Shown here: positions 1 through 8,067 of the stretch, in pieces
How positions within the stretch are numbered: the first letter of the stretch is position 1
Layout of the letters: each line of letters opens with the position of its first letter
Source: Bacteroidota bacterium
GTDB taxonomy: Bacteria; Bacteroidota; Bacteroidia; Flavobacteriales_F; PHOS-HE28
Direction of reading: 5' to 3'
DNA length: 26,468 nucleotides
Assembly (NCBI GenBank): GCA_023418095.1
Contig: JAEZDL010000139.1
Span: forward strand, 1-26,468
Position numbers and translations under genes: made by a program
The notes under the pieces: generated by a model
Databases searched by the model: none
What the model saw: only the letters and a program-made list of their open reading frames with translations
Told to the model about the DNA's origin: nothing

Positions 1-15
1 TCGAATCGCTTTACG

Positions 16-411
16 ATGCCAGATCGCCGTACAACACTCTTGATGGAAAGATTGCGGGCACTCGCCGCAAGGAAGGAACGTTTCAGTTATGATGTGCGTG
101 GCGATAGTCATGTGAACCGCGATATAATCGTGGCGTACCGATTCCAGGCCCCGTCAGGCGCGCCGCCAGAACTGGATGCGGTGATCCAGCATGCCATGGA
201 CCATGATGCGATCGTTACAGGCTGGCGTGATGCCGAAGGCCGTGTACATTACTCGAGCTGCCGGCTTTTCACCGATATAGCCAACGCAGTGCGCTTCGCG
301 CGTGAGAATGGCCAGCGCACCGTGTACAATTACAATCGCGGGGCGGAAGTGATCGTGGACGAACCGCCTGCCGGCAGCAGCGGCCATTCACAGGATCATC
401 GCAGCAACTGA
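16..411 (+). CDS. Hypothetical protein, possibly 5'-partial
   Basis: This is a 131-residue soluble-looking protein that I do not recognise. It starts with a basic helix-like segment (residues 1-25), continues with an alpha/beta-looking middle, and ends in a Gly/Ser/His-rich hydrophilic tail. There is no signal peptide or membrane segment. The reading frame is open to the window edge: no stop lies between base 1 and the ATG. The true start may therefore be upstream and the gene may be cut by the window. It ends 5 bases before the converging stop of the DUF4197 gene. Base composition and GATC-rich codon use match the neighbours, which supports a real gene. No function can be assigned from sequence. 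Confidence 0.6.
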   Translation: MPDRRTTLLMERLRALAARKERFSYDVRGDSHVNRDIIVAYRFQAPSGAPPELDAVIQHAMDHDAIVTGWRDAEGRVHYSSCRLFTDIANAVRFARENGQRTVYNYNRGAEVIVDEPPAGSSGHSQDHRSN

Positions 412-416
412 TCCGG

Positions 417-1145
417 TCAATTACCGAACACCCGCTGGAGCAGATCGCTCGTTCTCGCCATGGGATCCTTCCTGATCCGCGCCTCTTCATCGGCCACAAG
501 AAGGAACAGGCCATCGATCGCTTTTTCGGTGATGTACCCATCCAGATCGGGATCCACGGCCGTGGCCCCGGTGAACATTCCGGCCTTATTGTAAGCACCG
601 GCAAGCGGTGACCAGTATTCGGTGAGCGCCACTTCGCTCGTGGCCCTTTCCACGATCGGCCGGAACTTCGATCGCAGTTCGGTCGTCGTTCGTTTGCGCA
701 GGAATTCCGTCGCCGCGTTCTCTCCACCCTTCAAGATCGCGAAACCATCGCCAACGCTCATGCCTTTGATCGCGGAAAGAAATATCGCGGCAGCCTCCTT
801 CGATGCGTTCTCCGCAGCCCGGTTCATCGTCAGTTCGAACTTGTTCACTTGATCCTGCATTCCGATCTTCACCAGCGTCGTCTTCATCCTTTCGGCTTCG
901 GGTGGGAATGGAATGCGCAAACGCGGGTCTTCCCAGAATCCATCGAGCTTCGAAGCGTGGCCGACGGCCTGGTCGGCGCCCTTGCCAAGCGCTTCCTTCA
1001 ACCCCGCGATCACCTCTTCGTTGCCGAGCCCACCGCTGCCTTTTCCCTGGATCGCCTCGCCTGCCCGTTCCAGTACCTTAGGGAATTGTGCATTTGCGGC
1101 ATTCACAATGGCGAGAACGGCGAATGGAAGAAGGATCTTTTTCAT
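417..1145 (-). CDS. DUF4197 family secreted protein
   Basis: The 242-residue product begins with a Sec signal peptide (MKKILLPFAVLAIVNAANAQ, cleavage likely after NAQ), so it should be periplasmic or secreted. The rest matches my recollection of DUF4197: a helical protein of roughly 220-240 residues with an early 'GLKEALGKGADQAV' helix, a 'PFPPEAERM' segment, and a C-terminal 'IDGLFLLVADEEARIRKDP' motif. The molecular function of the family is unknown. The ATG at 1145 is the natural start because the signal peptide begins there. The gene is divergent from the DUF2461 gene across a 73-base gap and converges with the small hypothetical gene. The family call rests on motif memory, not on a search. 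Confidence 0.85.
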   Translation of the reverse strand: MKKILLPFAVLAIVNAANAQFPKVLERAGEAIQGKGSGGLGNEEVIAGLKEALGKGADQAVGHASKLDGFWEDPRLRIPFPPEAERMKTTLVKIGMQDQVNKFELTMNRAAENASKEAAAIFLSAIKGMSVGDGFAILKGGENAATEFLRKRTTTELRSKFRPIVERATSEVALTEYWSPLAGAYNKAGMFTGATAVDPDLDGYITEKAIDGLFLLVADEEARIRKDPMARTSDLLQRVFGN

Positions 1146-1218
1146 GGTGATGTCGCGCCCTTCGCATGATCCATGCCATGGTGGGATCGAAGGAACGGGG
1201 CCGATCTAACTTCGGTGC

Positions 1219-1878
1219 ATGCAGTGGTTCACCGATGACTTCAATAGGTTCTTCAAGGATCTGGCGAAGAACAATAACAAGGAATGGTTCGACAGGAACC
1301 GTGATCGCTATGAAGGCAGCGTGAAGCGGCCGTTCGAGGCTTTCGTGGCGGAACTGATCAAGCGGATCGGAAAGCTGGATCCCGCAGTGCGGATCGAGCC
1401 TCGGGAAGCGATCTTCCGCATCAACAAGGACATCCGTTTCAGCAAGGACAAGACACCGTACAAGTTGAGCGCAACGGCGCTGATCTCACGCGGTGGAAGG
1501 AAGGATCATGGGGATCCGGGGATCTACATCGAACTCGGGCCCGAACATGTGCAGATATACGGTGGAAGCTACGCGCCGGAAAAGGAGCAGTTGCAGCGCA
1601 TCCGATCGAAGATCGCAGGCGATCCGAAAGGATTCAGGAAGTTGTATTCCGCAAAGGAATTCATTTCGTATTTCGGTGCCATACAGGGTGAGAGGAACAA
1701 GGTGCTCCCTGCGGAATTCAAGCCCCTGGTGGCTCAGGAACCGTTGATCGCGAACAAAGCGTTCTATTACAATGCCACACTTCCCGCCAGCATGGTCACC
1801 GATCCGAAATTGATGGAGGTGATCATGGCGCACTACAAGGCGATGCGTCCGATGAACGCCTTCCTGCGGGTCTCGTGA
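1219..1878 (+). CDS. DUF2461 family protein (TIGR02453-like)
   Basis: The 219-residue cytoplasmic protein opens with 'FTDDFNRFFKDLAKNNNKEWFDRNRDRY', the hallmark N-terminus of DUF2461/TIGR02453. It also carries the family motif 'IFRINKDIRFSKDKTPYK' near residue 75. Its length is typical of the family, which is common in bacteria, and its biochemical role is unknown. There is no signal peptide. The only useful start is the ATG at 1219, just after a weak -7-like box (TAACTTCG, 1207-1214), which would leave almost no leader. A strong hairpin follows directly after the stop and probably ends the transcript. Confidence 0.88.
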   Translation: MQWFTDDFNRFFKDLAKNNNKEWFDRNRDRYEGSVKRPFEAFVAELIKRIGKLDPAVRIEPREAIFRINKDIRFSKDKTPYKLSATALISRGGRKDHGDPGIYIELGPEHVQIYGGSYAPEKEQLQRIRSKIAGDPKGFRKLYSAKEFISYFGAIQGERNKVLPAEFKPLVAQEPLIANKAFYYNATLPASMVTDPKLMEVIMAHYKAMRPMNAFLRVS

Positions 1879-1884
1879 AAAGAA

Positions 1885-1910
1885 GAACGCCCACCTTGCG
1901 GCGGGCGTTC
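1885..1910. terminator. Bidirectional hairpin terminator
   Basis: GAACGCCC (1885-1892) pairs with GGGCGTTC (1903-1910). The stem continues inward through a mismatch with CC/GG around a four-base loop. It sits between the converging stops of the DUF2461 gene (1878) and the YceI gene (1930). Read on the minus strand it is followed by a T-rich run (complement of GAAAAGAAG), the classic intrinsic layout. On the plus strand the tail is less T-rich (CCTTATC). Confidence 0.75.
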
Positions 1911-1929
1911 CCTTATCGGCTGGTCCTGC

Positions 1930-2601
1930 TCAGATCGCGGCGGTCTGCCCGCGGCCTACGAGTTCGATGTTCAACTTGATATCGTCGCTGATCACCATGT
2001 CCTGCGCACCGGTCTGGAACTTCACATCGTATTTCTGGCGATCGAAGGTGAGTTCGCCACTGGCACGAAGCTCGCCGTTGTTCTCGGTCAACTGGATGTT
2101 CTGGATCGTTTCAGGATGTGTGATCCCGCGGATGGTGAGCTCCGCGTTCGCGGTGTTCCCGTTCACACCGGTGATGCGGAGTTTCGCGTTCGGATGGTTC
2201 TGCACATCGAAGAAATCGGGGCTTTTCAGATGACCCACCAGATCCTGGCGGCGGCCTTGCTTCTCGGTGTCGGCGGCATATGCGCTGTCCAGCGGAGCGA
2301 TCGTGTTCAGGTCCACGGTGAACTCACCGCCCGTGAGCTGGCCACCGGTCACGGTCACAGTTCCATCGGTGAATTTCACGTTGCCATGGTGCTTCTTCAC
2401 TCCAAGCATCACACCCTCCCACCGGATATTGCTCTGATCGGAGCTTACCGCGTAGGTCAATTCACTGGCAGCAGGGGCCGCATTGGCGCCGGTGGTCGTC
2501 GTGGTGTCGGCACCGGTGGCGTTGTTATCTCCGGCATTGTCGCCACACGAGGCAAGGGTGAAAGCTGCGATCGCAGCGATCGATAGAAAGGAAAGTTTCA
2601 T
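1930..2601 (-). CDS. YceI-like lipoprotein
   Basis: The 223-residue product is a lipoprotein. The N-terminus MKLSFLSIAAIAAFTLASCG has a clean lipobox (L-A-S-C, Cys19), followed by an Asn/Asp/Thr-rich linker to about residue 48. From about residue 50 it reads as a YceI lipocalin-like beta-barrel: 'SNIRWEGVMLGVKKHHGNVKF', 'GGEFTVDLNTI', 'HLKSPDFFDVQNHP', 'LTIRGITHP', 'GELTFDRQKYDVKF'. YceI proteins bind long isoprenoid or amphiphilic ligands in the envelope; the ligand here is unknown. The frame extends upstream, but the ATG at 2601 is chosen because the signal peptide begins there and a promoter box lies 23 bases before it. It is the last of three minus-strand genes and ends at a terminator hairpin. 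Confidence 0.92.
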   Translation of the reverse strand: MKLSFLSIAAIAAFTLASCGDNAGDNNATGADTTTTTGANAAPAASELTYAVSSDQSNIRWEGVMLGVKKHHGNVKFTDGTVTVTGGQLTGGEFTVDLNTIAPLDSAYAADTEKQGRRQDLVGHLKSPDFFDVQNHPNAKLRITGVNGNTANAELTIRGITHPETIQNIQLTENNGELRASGELTFDRQKYDVKFQTGAQDMVISDDIKLNIELVGRGQTAAI

Positions 2602-2624
2602 TTGAGCGTTTTCGGTTTGTGGTA

Positions 2625-2632
2625 CAAAAGTA
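2625..2632 (-). promoter_or_regulatory. -7 box for the YceI gene
   Basis: On the minus strand this reads TACTTTTG followed by T, an exact match to the Bacteroidota -7 consensus TAnnTTTGY. It lies 23 bases upstream of the YceI ATG in an AT-rich stretch that stands out from the GC-rich surroundings. I do not see a convincing -33 TTTG element at the expected spacing. Confidence 0.6.
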
Positions 2633-2693
2633 AGAATAATTTTCCATGGAAAATAAAACATTGTCCGGATCCTTGTGATCCCAACATGAAAGA

Positions 2694-3866
2694 TCAATGG
2701 TACCGGCCTTTCGATGCGGCCATCGAACGCAACATGGGGGAGGGCCGGTAACGATCCTCGCCGTAGTGCTGGTGCAGGGCTTCCATTCGCGCCAGGCATT
2801 GCTCCGGCCCGATCTCATCCGCCCAGGCGAGCAGACCTTTCGGATAGTTCACGCCCCTGGTCATGGCCAGATCGATGTCCTTGGCCGATGCGATCCGCCA
2901 GAAAAGCGCATCGGCAGCTTCGTTGATCAGCATGGCGAGCACCCGATCCACGATCTGCCTGGCCTTTGTAGGATCGGGATCAACGTTCGCGATCGGCCTT
3001 TCCGCCTTGTGATCGTAATAGCCTTTTCCGGTCTTCCTTCCGAGCCGGCCACTCTCGACCTGCCGCTGTTGTGTGATGCTCGGCTTGTAGCGCGGATCGA
3101 AGAAGAAGGCTTCCCAGATCGTGCGCGTAACGGTGAAGTTCACGTCATTCCCGATCAGGTCCATCAATTCGAACGGCCCCATCCTGAAACCACCGATCGT
3201 GCGCATGGCCGCATCGATCTCCTCCATTTCCGCGATCCCTTCCTCGAATATGCGGATGCTTTCGCCGTAGAACGGACGTGCAACACGGTTCACGATGAAA
3301 CCCGGCGTGTCCTTGCACCGCACGGGAACTTTTCCCCAATGGCGCATCATCTCCATGTGCGTTGCCACCAAGTCGGGCTTGGTAGCGAGCCCGGGCACCA
3401 CCTCCACCAACGGAAGCAACGGTGCAGGATTGAAGAAATGCAGGCCGATCACGCGCTCCGGTCGTTTGCATGCCGCGGCGATCGCCGTTACGGAAAGCGA
3501 GGAGGTGTTGGTCGCGAATACACACGGCCCTTCCTGGTCCTCACAGATGGATTCCAGTTCGCGAAAAAGCGACTGTTTGATCCGAAGGTCCTCCACGATC
3601 GCTTCGATCGCCATGGATGCACCATTGAGTTGTTGCACGTCCACCACGGGTCTTATCCGGCTATGGATCGCGTCGGCTTCGGTAGCCTGGATCTTTCCTT
3701 TTTCCGCAAGTTTCTGCAGCGTGTTCCTCAAGCCGGCGAGCGCACTGTCCACCGCATCGGTGCGGGTGTCATAAAGCAGTACTTCATGACCCGCCTGCGC
3801 AGCCACCTGCGCGATCCCGATCCCCATGGTGCCGGCACCGATCACGGCCACTTTCGTTCCTTCCAT
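2694..3866 (-). CDS. 3-hydroxyacyl-CoA dehydrogenase (NAD-dependent)
   Basis: The enzyme oxidises (S)-3-hydroxyacyl-CoA to 3-oxoacyl-CoA with NAD+, in fatty-acid or aromatic beta-oxidation in the cytoplasm. At 390 residues it is longer than the 280-residue Hbd type and fits the PaaH-like architecture, with an NAD-binding domain and two 3HCDH C-terminal domains. The Rossmann loop GAGTMGIGIAQ is at residues 10-20. The family motifs 'FATNTSSLSVTAIA', 'GLHFFNPAPLLPLVEVV' (with the catalytic-type His) and 'DTPGFIVNRV' follow, with 'DLIGNDVN' in the first C-terminal domain. 'DLAMTRGVNYPKGLLAWADE' marks the second. I prefer the ATG at 3866, which places the Rossmann strand directly at the N-terminus, over an in-frame start eight codons earlier. 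It lies 28 bases after the WbqC-like gene and may be co-transcribed with it. Confidence 0.93.
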   Translation of the reverse strand: MEGTKVAVIGAGTMGIGIAQVAAQAGHEVLLYDTRTDAVDSALAGLRNTLQKLAEKGKIQATEADAIHSRIRPVVDVQQLNGASMAIEAIVEDLRIKQSLFRELESICEDQEGPCVFATNTSSLSVTAIAAACKRPERVIGLHFFNPAPLLPLVEVVPGLATKPDLVATHMEMMRHWGKVPVRCKDTPGFIVNRVARPFYGESIRIFEEGIAEMEEIDAAMRTIGGFRMGPFELMDLIGNDVNFTVTRTIWEAFFFDPRYKPSITQQRQVESGRLGRKTGKGYYDHKAERPIANVDPDPTKARQIVDRVLAMLINEAADALFWRIASAKDIDLAMTRGVNYPKGLLAWADEIGPEQCLARMEALHQHYGEDRYRPSPMLRSMAASKGRYH

Positions 3867-3870
3867 GCTG

Positions 3871-3878
3871 CAAAGGTG
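3871..3878 (-). promoter_or_regulatory. Candidate -7 box for the hydroxyacyl-CoA dehydrogenase gene
   Basis: The minus strand reads CACCTTTG followed by C, 7 of 8 to TAnnTTTG, only four bases before the chosen ATG. If used, it would give an essentially leaderless transcript. It resembles the box in front of truA (TACCTTTGC). No -33 element is evident. Confidence 0.35.
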
Positions 3879-3894
3879 TGCATTACGCACCGGC

Positions 3895-4515
3895 TCAGCG
3901 CAAGAGATGTCGTATGGCCTTCGGACCGCAGTTGCAAAGCAGATCGAGCACGCTCAGGCGCGATGCAAAACCATGGCGGTCGGCGAACACCTGCGGATAT
4001 TCGGGGACCGGATCGACGTGATCGGGAAGTTGTGCTTTCGGATGTAAAGTGGTTCGCAGATCGATCGGCGGATCATCCACATATCGATCGCTGATCTTCA
4101 GTTGGCACGTGATGCCGAGCCATTTGAGGCACATGCTCATGGATACGAGATCAAGATCGATCAAGCGTTCGTGTTCCGTAAGGAGCAGTTCTTCGATCGC
4201 ATCGCTGAAGTGGATCCACCAGGGAGTTTTCCCATATGCGCTTCTGATCGCATGAAGGTGCTGTTGCGGCCATGTCTCCGCATAGGAGATGCCCACGCTG
4301 TACATCGGCATTCGTTCGCCGCTGCGCCGCACGATCGGCACCACGAGGTCCTGCGGGCCGTTCGGACCCATGATCCGCATGCGGTTGCGATGGCTCTGCC
4401 GTTCGTAATGTTCACCCACGTCCACGATCACCGCCGCATTCCGGGCCAGGTAACGATAAAGCTCCACGGGACCGAAATACATCGCGGAGATCACAGGAGG
4501 ACGATCGGTATGCAT
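3895..4515 (-). CDS. WbqC-like family protein
   Basis: The 206-residue cytoplasmic protein matches the WbqC-like family (Pfam PF08889 type). It has 'MYFGPVELYRYLA' near residue 12, 'HYERQSHRNRMRIMGPNG' and 'LVVPI' around residues 33-60, and 'PYSVG/SYAETWPQQHLHAIRSAYGKTPWW' in the middle. 'LGITCQLKISDRY' comes later. In Bacteroidota these are abundant single-copy genes of unknown biochemical role, sometimes linked to O-antigen or polysaccharide loci. The frame is open a further 58 codons upstream, but that stretch is low-complexity and antisense to the divergent gene. The family motifs begin right after the ATG at 4515, so I start there. It lies upstream of the dehydrogenase gene with 28 bases between them. 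Confidence 0.85.
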   Translation of the reverse strand: MHTDRPPVISAMYFGPVELYRYLARNAAVIVDVGEHYERQSHRNRMRIMGPNGPQDLVVPIVRRSGERMPMYSVGISYAETWPQQHLHAIRSAYGKTPWWIHFSDAIEELLLTEHERLIDLDLVSMSMCLKWLGITCQLKISDRYVDDPPIDLRTTLHPKAQLPDHVDPVPEYPQVFADRHGFASRLSVLDLLCNCGPKAIRHLLR

Positions 4516-4593
4516 CGCTGCGAAGATGCGCTGCTTTGTTGAAGCAAGTAATTTCCGCCGATCGGAACGCCTCGAAAAATTCTTCCCGTCCGC

Positions 4594-5946
4594 TTGGACC
4601 GATCGCTCCTGGTGGTCGCCAACGCGCTGTTCGTGCTGCTGTACATCGCGCTCTGCTACTTCAACCGCATCGCGATCGATGACTTCCACTTTCTTTCACT
4701 GGCCCGGAAATTCGATCCGCTCGAGGCGATGATCGTGGAACGCTCCACATGGAGCGCGCGCTGGGCTTCGGTGCTGTTGAACCAGGTCGTGCTTTCATTC
4801 CATGGATCGGGGGGCGCGCTTTTCATGTTCGGCGTGCTGGCCTTCGCGCTCTTCGTTCTTTCGGTGGATCGGATCCTGCAACGTGCCTCATCGTTCGATC
4901 CGTGGATGCGGTTGAACTATTCCATCCTTGTGGTTTGTGCTGTATTCCATGCCTCGTTCTCGATCGATCGAACATGGTTCTGGCTCTGCTCAGCCTGCAC
5001 TTATCTGATCGGCATGATCATGCTGTTGTTCGGTTTTTCAACCTTGATCGGAAAGGAGCAGATCCGGATCGACATGATCATTTGCTGCATCGCTTTTCTA
5101 TATGTCGGTGGGTCGAGCGAACCGCTGGCCGTGTTCATACTTGCGGTACTTCTTCTGTTGATGCTGATCCCTGGATCGCGAACGGCCATTCCATTGCGAA
5201 TGCTGTCGATCGCTTTCTTCAGTTGCCTGATCGGTTTTGCGATCCTTTATTCCGGTGGCGGCAATTTCAAGCGTGCGAGCCATTTCCAGGATATTGGTAT
5301 TGTTCATGCGGCCGTGTTGAACGTGAAGATGTGTGCATTGATCATCCTGAGGGAACTTCCTTCAGTGTTGCCGGTCATTCTTCTTTTCTCCATTCCGATC
5401 GGGATCCAGCTTGCGGATCGGATATGCGTTCCATCCGATCGAAGAAAAGTGTTGCGACAGGTCCCTTTGATCCTAACGGCATTCTTCACTTCGGTCTATT
5501 TCTTCCAACTTCCGATCACCTACGCGACGCAGGATGTGGGCGCCGGCCGCACGTTGTTCCCGATCACCTTCCTTGCCTTGATCGCTTCTGCGGCGATCTT
5601 CCTTCACCTTCTGCCTCTTGTCGATCGTTGGCGCACAACGTTGATCGGGATCACTCTGGGCGGTGTGATCATACTGAACGGTTACACGCTCTTCGAACAA
5701 CTGAACGTGCTTCCGGCGTATGCAGCAGCGTATGATGAAAGGATGCGCTTGCTGGAAGGTTCGAAGCACATCACTGGTACCATCGTTCTCGAGCCGCTGC
5801 CCCCTTCAGGCCTGTTGCTTTCCGCCGAGATCAGCACCGATCCGCGGCATTTCTCCAACCAGCATCTGCGATCGGGACTTGGTTTGAGGGCACAAGTGGA
5901 AAAGGCCGAATGGTCGATCAACGATCGATCAGCGATAACAAGATGA
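4594..5946 (+). CDS. Polytopic inner-membrane protein (DUF6056 / GT-C-like)
   Basis: The 450-residue protein is very hydrophobic, with about ten to eleven predicted membrane spans between residues 5 and 360. It ends in a hydrophilic C-terminal domain of about 90 residues. Right after the first span there is an acidic pair in 'NRIAIDDFHFL' (residues 24-34), followed by 'WSARWASVLLNQ'. This arrangement is reminiscent of GT-C-type glycosyltransferases and DUF6056 membrane proteins, which carry acidic residues in the first external loop. That resemblance is inference. The start is TTG: the frame has a stop at 4549 and no ATG before the first span, and the first in-frame ATG lies about 46 codons in and would delete that span. 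Divergent from the WbqC-like gene across 78 bases. Confidence 0.72.
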   Translation: MDRSLLVVANALFVLLYIALCYFNRIAIDDFHFLSLARKFDPLEAMIVERSTWSARWASVLLNQVVLSFHGSGGALFMFGVLAFALFVLSVDRILQRASSFDPWMRLNYSILVVCAVFHASFSIDRTWFWLCSACTYLIGMIMLLFGFSTLIGKEQIRIDMIICCIAFLYVGGSSEPLAVFILAVLLLLMLIPGSRTAIPLRMLSIAFFSCLIGFAILYSGGGNFKRASHFQDIGIVHAAVLNVKMCALIILRELPSVLPVILLFSIPIGIQLADRICVPSDRRKVLRQVPLILTAFFTSVYFFQLPITYATQDVGAGRTLFPITFLALIASAAIFLHLLPLVDRWRTTLIGITLGGVIILNGYTLFEQLNVLPAYAAAYDERMRLLEGSKHITGTIVLEPLPPSGLLLSAEISTDPRHFSNQHLRSGLGLRAQVEKAEWSINDRSAITR

Positions 5947-5992
5947 CTGCGTTCCACGTGCACACCGATCCGGCGGATTTCCTTTACGATCG

Positions 5993-7465
5993 ATGTCATA
6001 CGGACTGATCATTTCTGTGATCGCGGCCTACTTCGGCCTGCTTTTCGTCATCTCCCATTTCACTTCGAAAGGTGCGGGGAACAGCGCCTTCTTCCTTGGT
6101 GAACGAAAGTCGCCGTGGTACGTGATCGCCTTCGGGATGATCGGTGCATCGCTCAGCGGCGTCACGTTCATCAGCGTGCCCGGCATGGTGGCGAACGATC
6201 AGTTCAGTTACCTGCAGATGGTGCTCGGCTATCTGCCCGGATATGCGGTGATCGCGTTCGTGTTGATGCCTTTGTATTACCGGCTCCAGCTCACATCGAT
6301 CTACGGGTATCTCGGCCAGCGCTTCGGGCCATCGAGCTATCTCACCGGCGCGTGGTTCTTCCTGCTAAGCCGTAGTGTTGGATCGGCCGCACGGCTCTAT
6401 CTCGTGGCGATCGTACTGCAGTACATGATCTTCGATCATATCGGCATGCCGTTCGTGGTGAGCGTGGTGATCACCATTCTTCTGATCTGGTCGTACACGC
6501 ATCGCGGCGGCATGCGCACGATCATCTGGACCGATACGTTGCAGACGCTTTTCATGCTGATCGCCGTGACCGGAACGATCGTGGTGCTTGGCCAGAAACT
6601 TGGTTGGGACCTTATGCAAACCATCGCTGAAGTGAAGGCGAGCGATCTGTCGCGCGTGTTCTTTTTCGATGACCCGAAGCCGGGAACGTTCTTCTGGAAG
6701 CAATTCCTTGGCGGCATGTTCATCGCGATCGCCATGACCGGGCTGGATCAGGATATGATGCAGAAGAACCTCAGTTGCCGGAACATCAAGGAAGCACAGA
6801 TGAACATGGTCTCGTTCAGCATCGTGCTCGTAGGTGTTAACATGCTTTTCCTCACGCTTGGCGCGCTCATCTATCTCTATGTCGATCACGCGGGCATCCA
6901 GCTTCCGCCACGCGCGGATGAAGTTTACCCGATGATCGCGACGGAAGGACATCTTCCGATCGTGGTCGGCCTGTTGTTCATTCTGGGGTTGATCGCGGCG
7001 GCTTATTCCAGCGCGGACAGCGCACTTGCAGCGCTCACCACCTCCGTCTGTGTGGATCTTCTGAAGATCGATAAGCGCCCTGAGGCCGAAAGGGTGCCTC
7101 TGCGCAAGCGGGTACACGTGATCATGAGCGTTGTGATGGTGTTGCTCATCCTGATCTTCAAAGCGCTGAACGATGAGAGCGTGATCAAAACGGTCTTCAT
7201 TGTCGCTGGTTACACGTATGGGCCGTTGCTCGGCCTTTTCGCATTCGGCATGATCACCCCTTTTTCCGTACGCGATCGCTGGATCCCGATCGTAGCGATC
7301 CTTTCACCGATCGTCACCTTCATCCTGGATCGGAATTCGGAGGTGCTCTTCGGTGGCTACCGGTTCGGCTTCGAGCTGCTGTTGGTGAACGGGGCGCTTA
7401 CTTTCCTCGGATCGATTTTGCTGGTGAGGAAGGATCCCGATCGCGAACAGGTTCAGCCTTTATGA
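5993..7465 (+). CDS. Sodium:solute symporter (SSS family)
   Basis: This 490-residue inner-membrane protein belongs to the SSS (PutP/SGLT-like) family, which couples uptake of a small organic solute to Na+ entry. It has roughly thirteen membrane helices. The N-terminal region carries 'NSAFFLGERKSPWYVIAFGMIGASLSGVTFISVPG' (residues 30-64), the unwound first core helix that contributes to the sodium and substrate sites. The family pattern around 'YLGQRFG' and 'FFLLSRSVGSAARLYL' follows, and 'LIAAAYSSADSALAALTTSVCVDL' near residue 340 is the conserved 'SS(A/T)DS' helix supplying sodium-site serines. Substrate cannot be told from sequence. The stop is five bases from the converging J-domain gene, and it follows the membrane-protein gene by 46 bases, so the two could share a transcript. 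Confidence 0.92.
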   Translation: MSYGLIISVIAAYFGLLFVISHFTSKGAGNSAFFLGERKSPWYVIAFGMIGASLSGVTFISVPGMVANDQFSYLQMVLGYLPGYAVIAFVLMPLYYRLQLTSIYGYLGQRFGPSSYLTGAWFFLLSRSVGSAARLYLVAIVLQYMIFDHIGMPFVVSVVITILLIWSYTHRGGMRTIIWTDTLQTLFMLIAVTGTIVVLGQKLGWDLMQTIAEVKASDLSRVFFFDDPKPGTFFWKQFLGGMFIAIAMTGLDQDMMQKNLSCRNIKEAQMNMVSFSIVLVGVNMLFLTLGALIYLYVDHAGIQLPPRADEVYPMIATEGHLPIVVGLLFILGLIAAAYSSADSALAALTTSVCVDLLKIDKRPEAERVPLRKRVHVIMSVVMVLLILIFKALNDESVIKTVFIVAGYTYGPLLGLFAFGMITPFSVRDRWIPIVAILSPIVTFILDRNSEVLFGGYRFGFELLLVNGALTFLGSILLVRKDPDREQVQPL

Positions 7466-7470
7466 TCCGA

Positions 7471-7995
7471 TCACGCATGCGATCTTCCTGCATGTGTCTT
7501 CAATCCTTGCAAGCTATCCGGAAGAACGGCGAGCCCAAGGATCGTAAAGATCAACGTGGAAAAAGGCCAGCCTTGGAATGTGATCCCGATCAGTATGCCG
7601 CTCACCAGCGCCAACCCGAACAGGAGACCGGTGAGGTGAAGTCCGGCGAATGCGGCACGATCCACTTTGGTGGGCGGTGACTGCGGATGAGCGAACTCCT
7701 CCACCGTCTTTTTCGATCGCCAATGATGACCGTATTTCCGGGCCTGGAACTGTTCCTGTTTCACTTCGGCCGCAAGCCGGTAGAATTTCAGCCGGTGATC
7801 ATAGATCGGCCGTTCGAACGGATCGCTCAGAATGCGATAGGCTTCATGCACGGCACGAAATGCGGTTGCCGCGCGCGGCGATGGATTCACATCGGGATGG
7901 CAATTCTTCACACGGTCGCGGTACGCGCGCTTGATCTGCGCAAGCGTTGCATCGGGCGTGATGCCCAGCAGTTTATAATGGTCGTACCGTAACAT
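7471..7995 (-). CDS. J-domain membrane protein
   Basis: The 174-residue protein has an N-terminal J domain (residues 4-68: 'YDHYKLLGITPDATLAQIKRAYR', HPD motif at 33-35, 'AFRAVHEAYRILSDPFERPIYD'). A basic, glutamine-rich linker follows, then two adjacent hydrophobic helices at about residues 116-155. J domains stimulate Hsp70/DnaK ATPase. The membrane anchor would place this one at the cytoplasmic membrane, and its substrate is unknown. It lacks the Gly/Phe-rich and zinc-finger regions of true DnaJ. The ATG at 7995 is preceded by a clear AGGAG, unusual in this window. It is divergent from the secreted protein gene at 8068. Confidence 0.88.
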   Translation of the reverse strand: MLRYDHYKLLGITPDATLAQIKRAYRDRVKNCHPDVNPSPRAATAFRAVHEAYRILSDPFERPIYDHRLKFYRLAAEVKQEQFQARKYGHHWRSKKTVEEFAHPQSPPTKVDRAAFAGLHLTGLLFGLALVSGILIGITFQGWPFSTLIFTILGLAVLPDSLQGLKTHAGRSHA

Positions 7996-7999
7996 TCCG

Positions 8000-8004
8000 C
8001 TCCT
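8000..8004 (-). promoter_or_regulatory. Shine-Dalgarno site of the J-domain gene
   Basis: The minus strand reads AGGAG four bases before the ATG at 7995. It is the clearest Shine-Dalgarno I found in the window, where most genes lack one, and it supports that start. Confidence 0.55.
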
Positions 8005-8067
8005 TCTTCACAACGGCGCCGGATCGCATTTATGCATTCCGGCCAGCGTCTGTATCTTACCAGTAGG

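Noticed and set aside
2697..4094. Long plus-strand open frame of 465 codons
   Set aside because: It lies antisense to the well-supported dehydrogenase and part of the WbqC-like gene. Its translation is rich in His, Arg and Asp with no recognisable motif, typical of a shadow frame in GATC-rich DNA.
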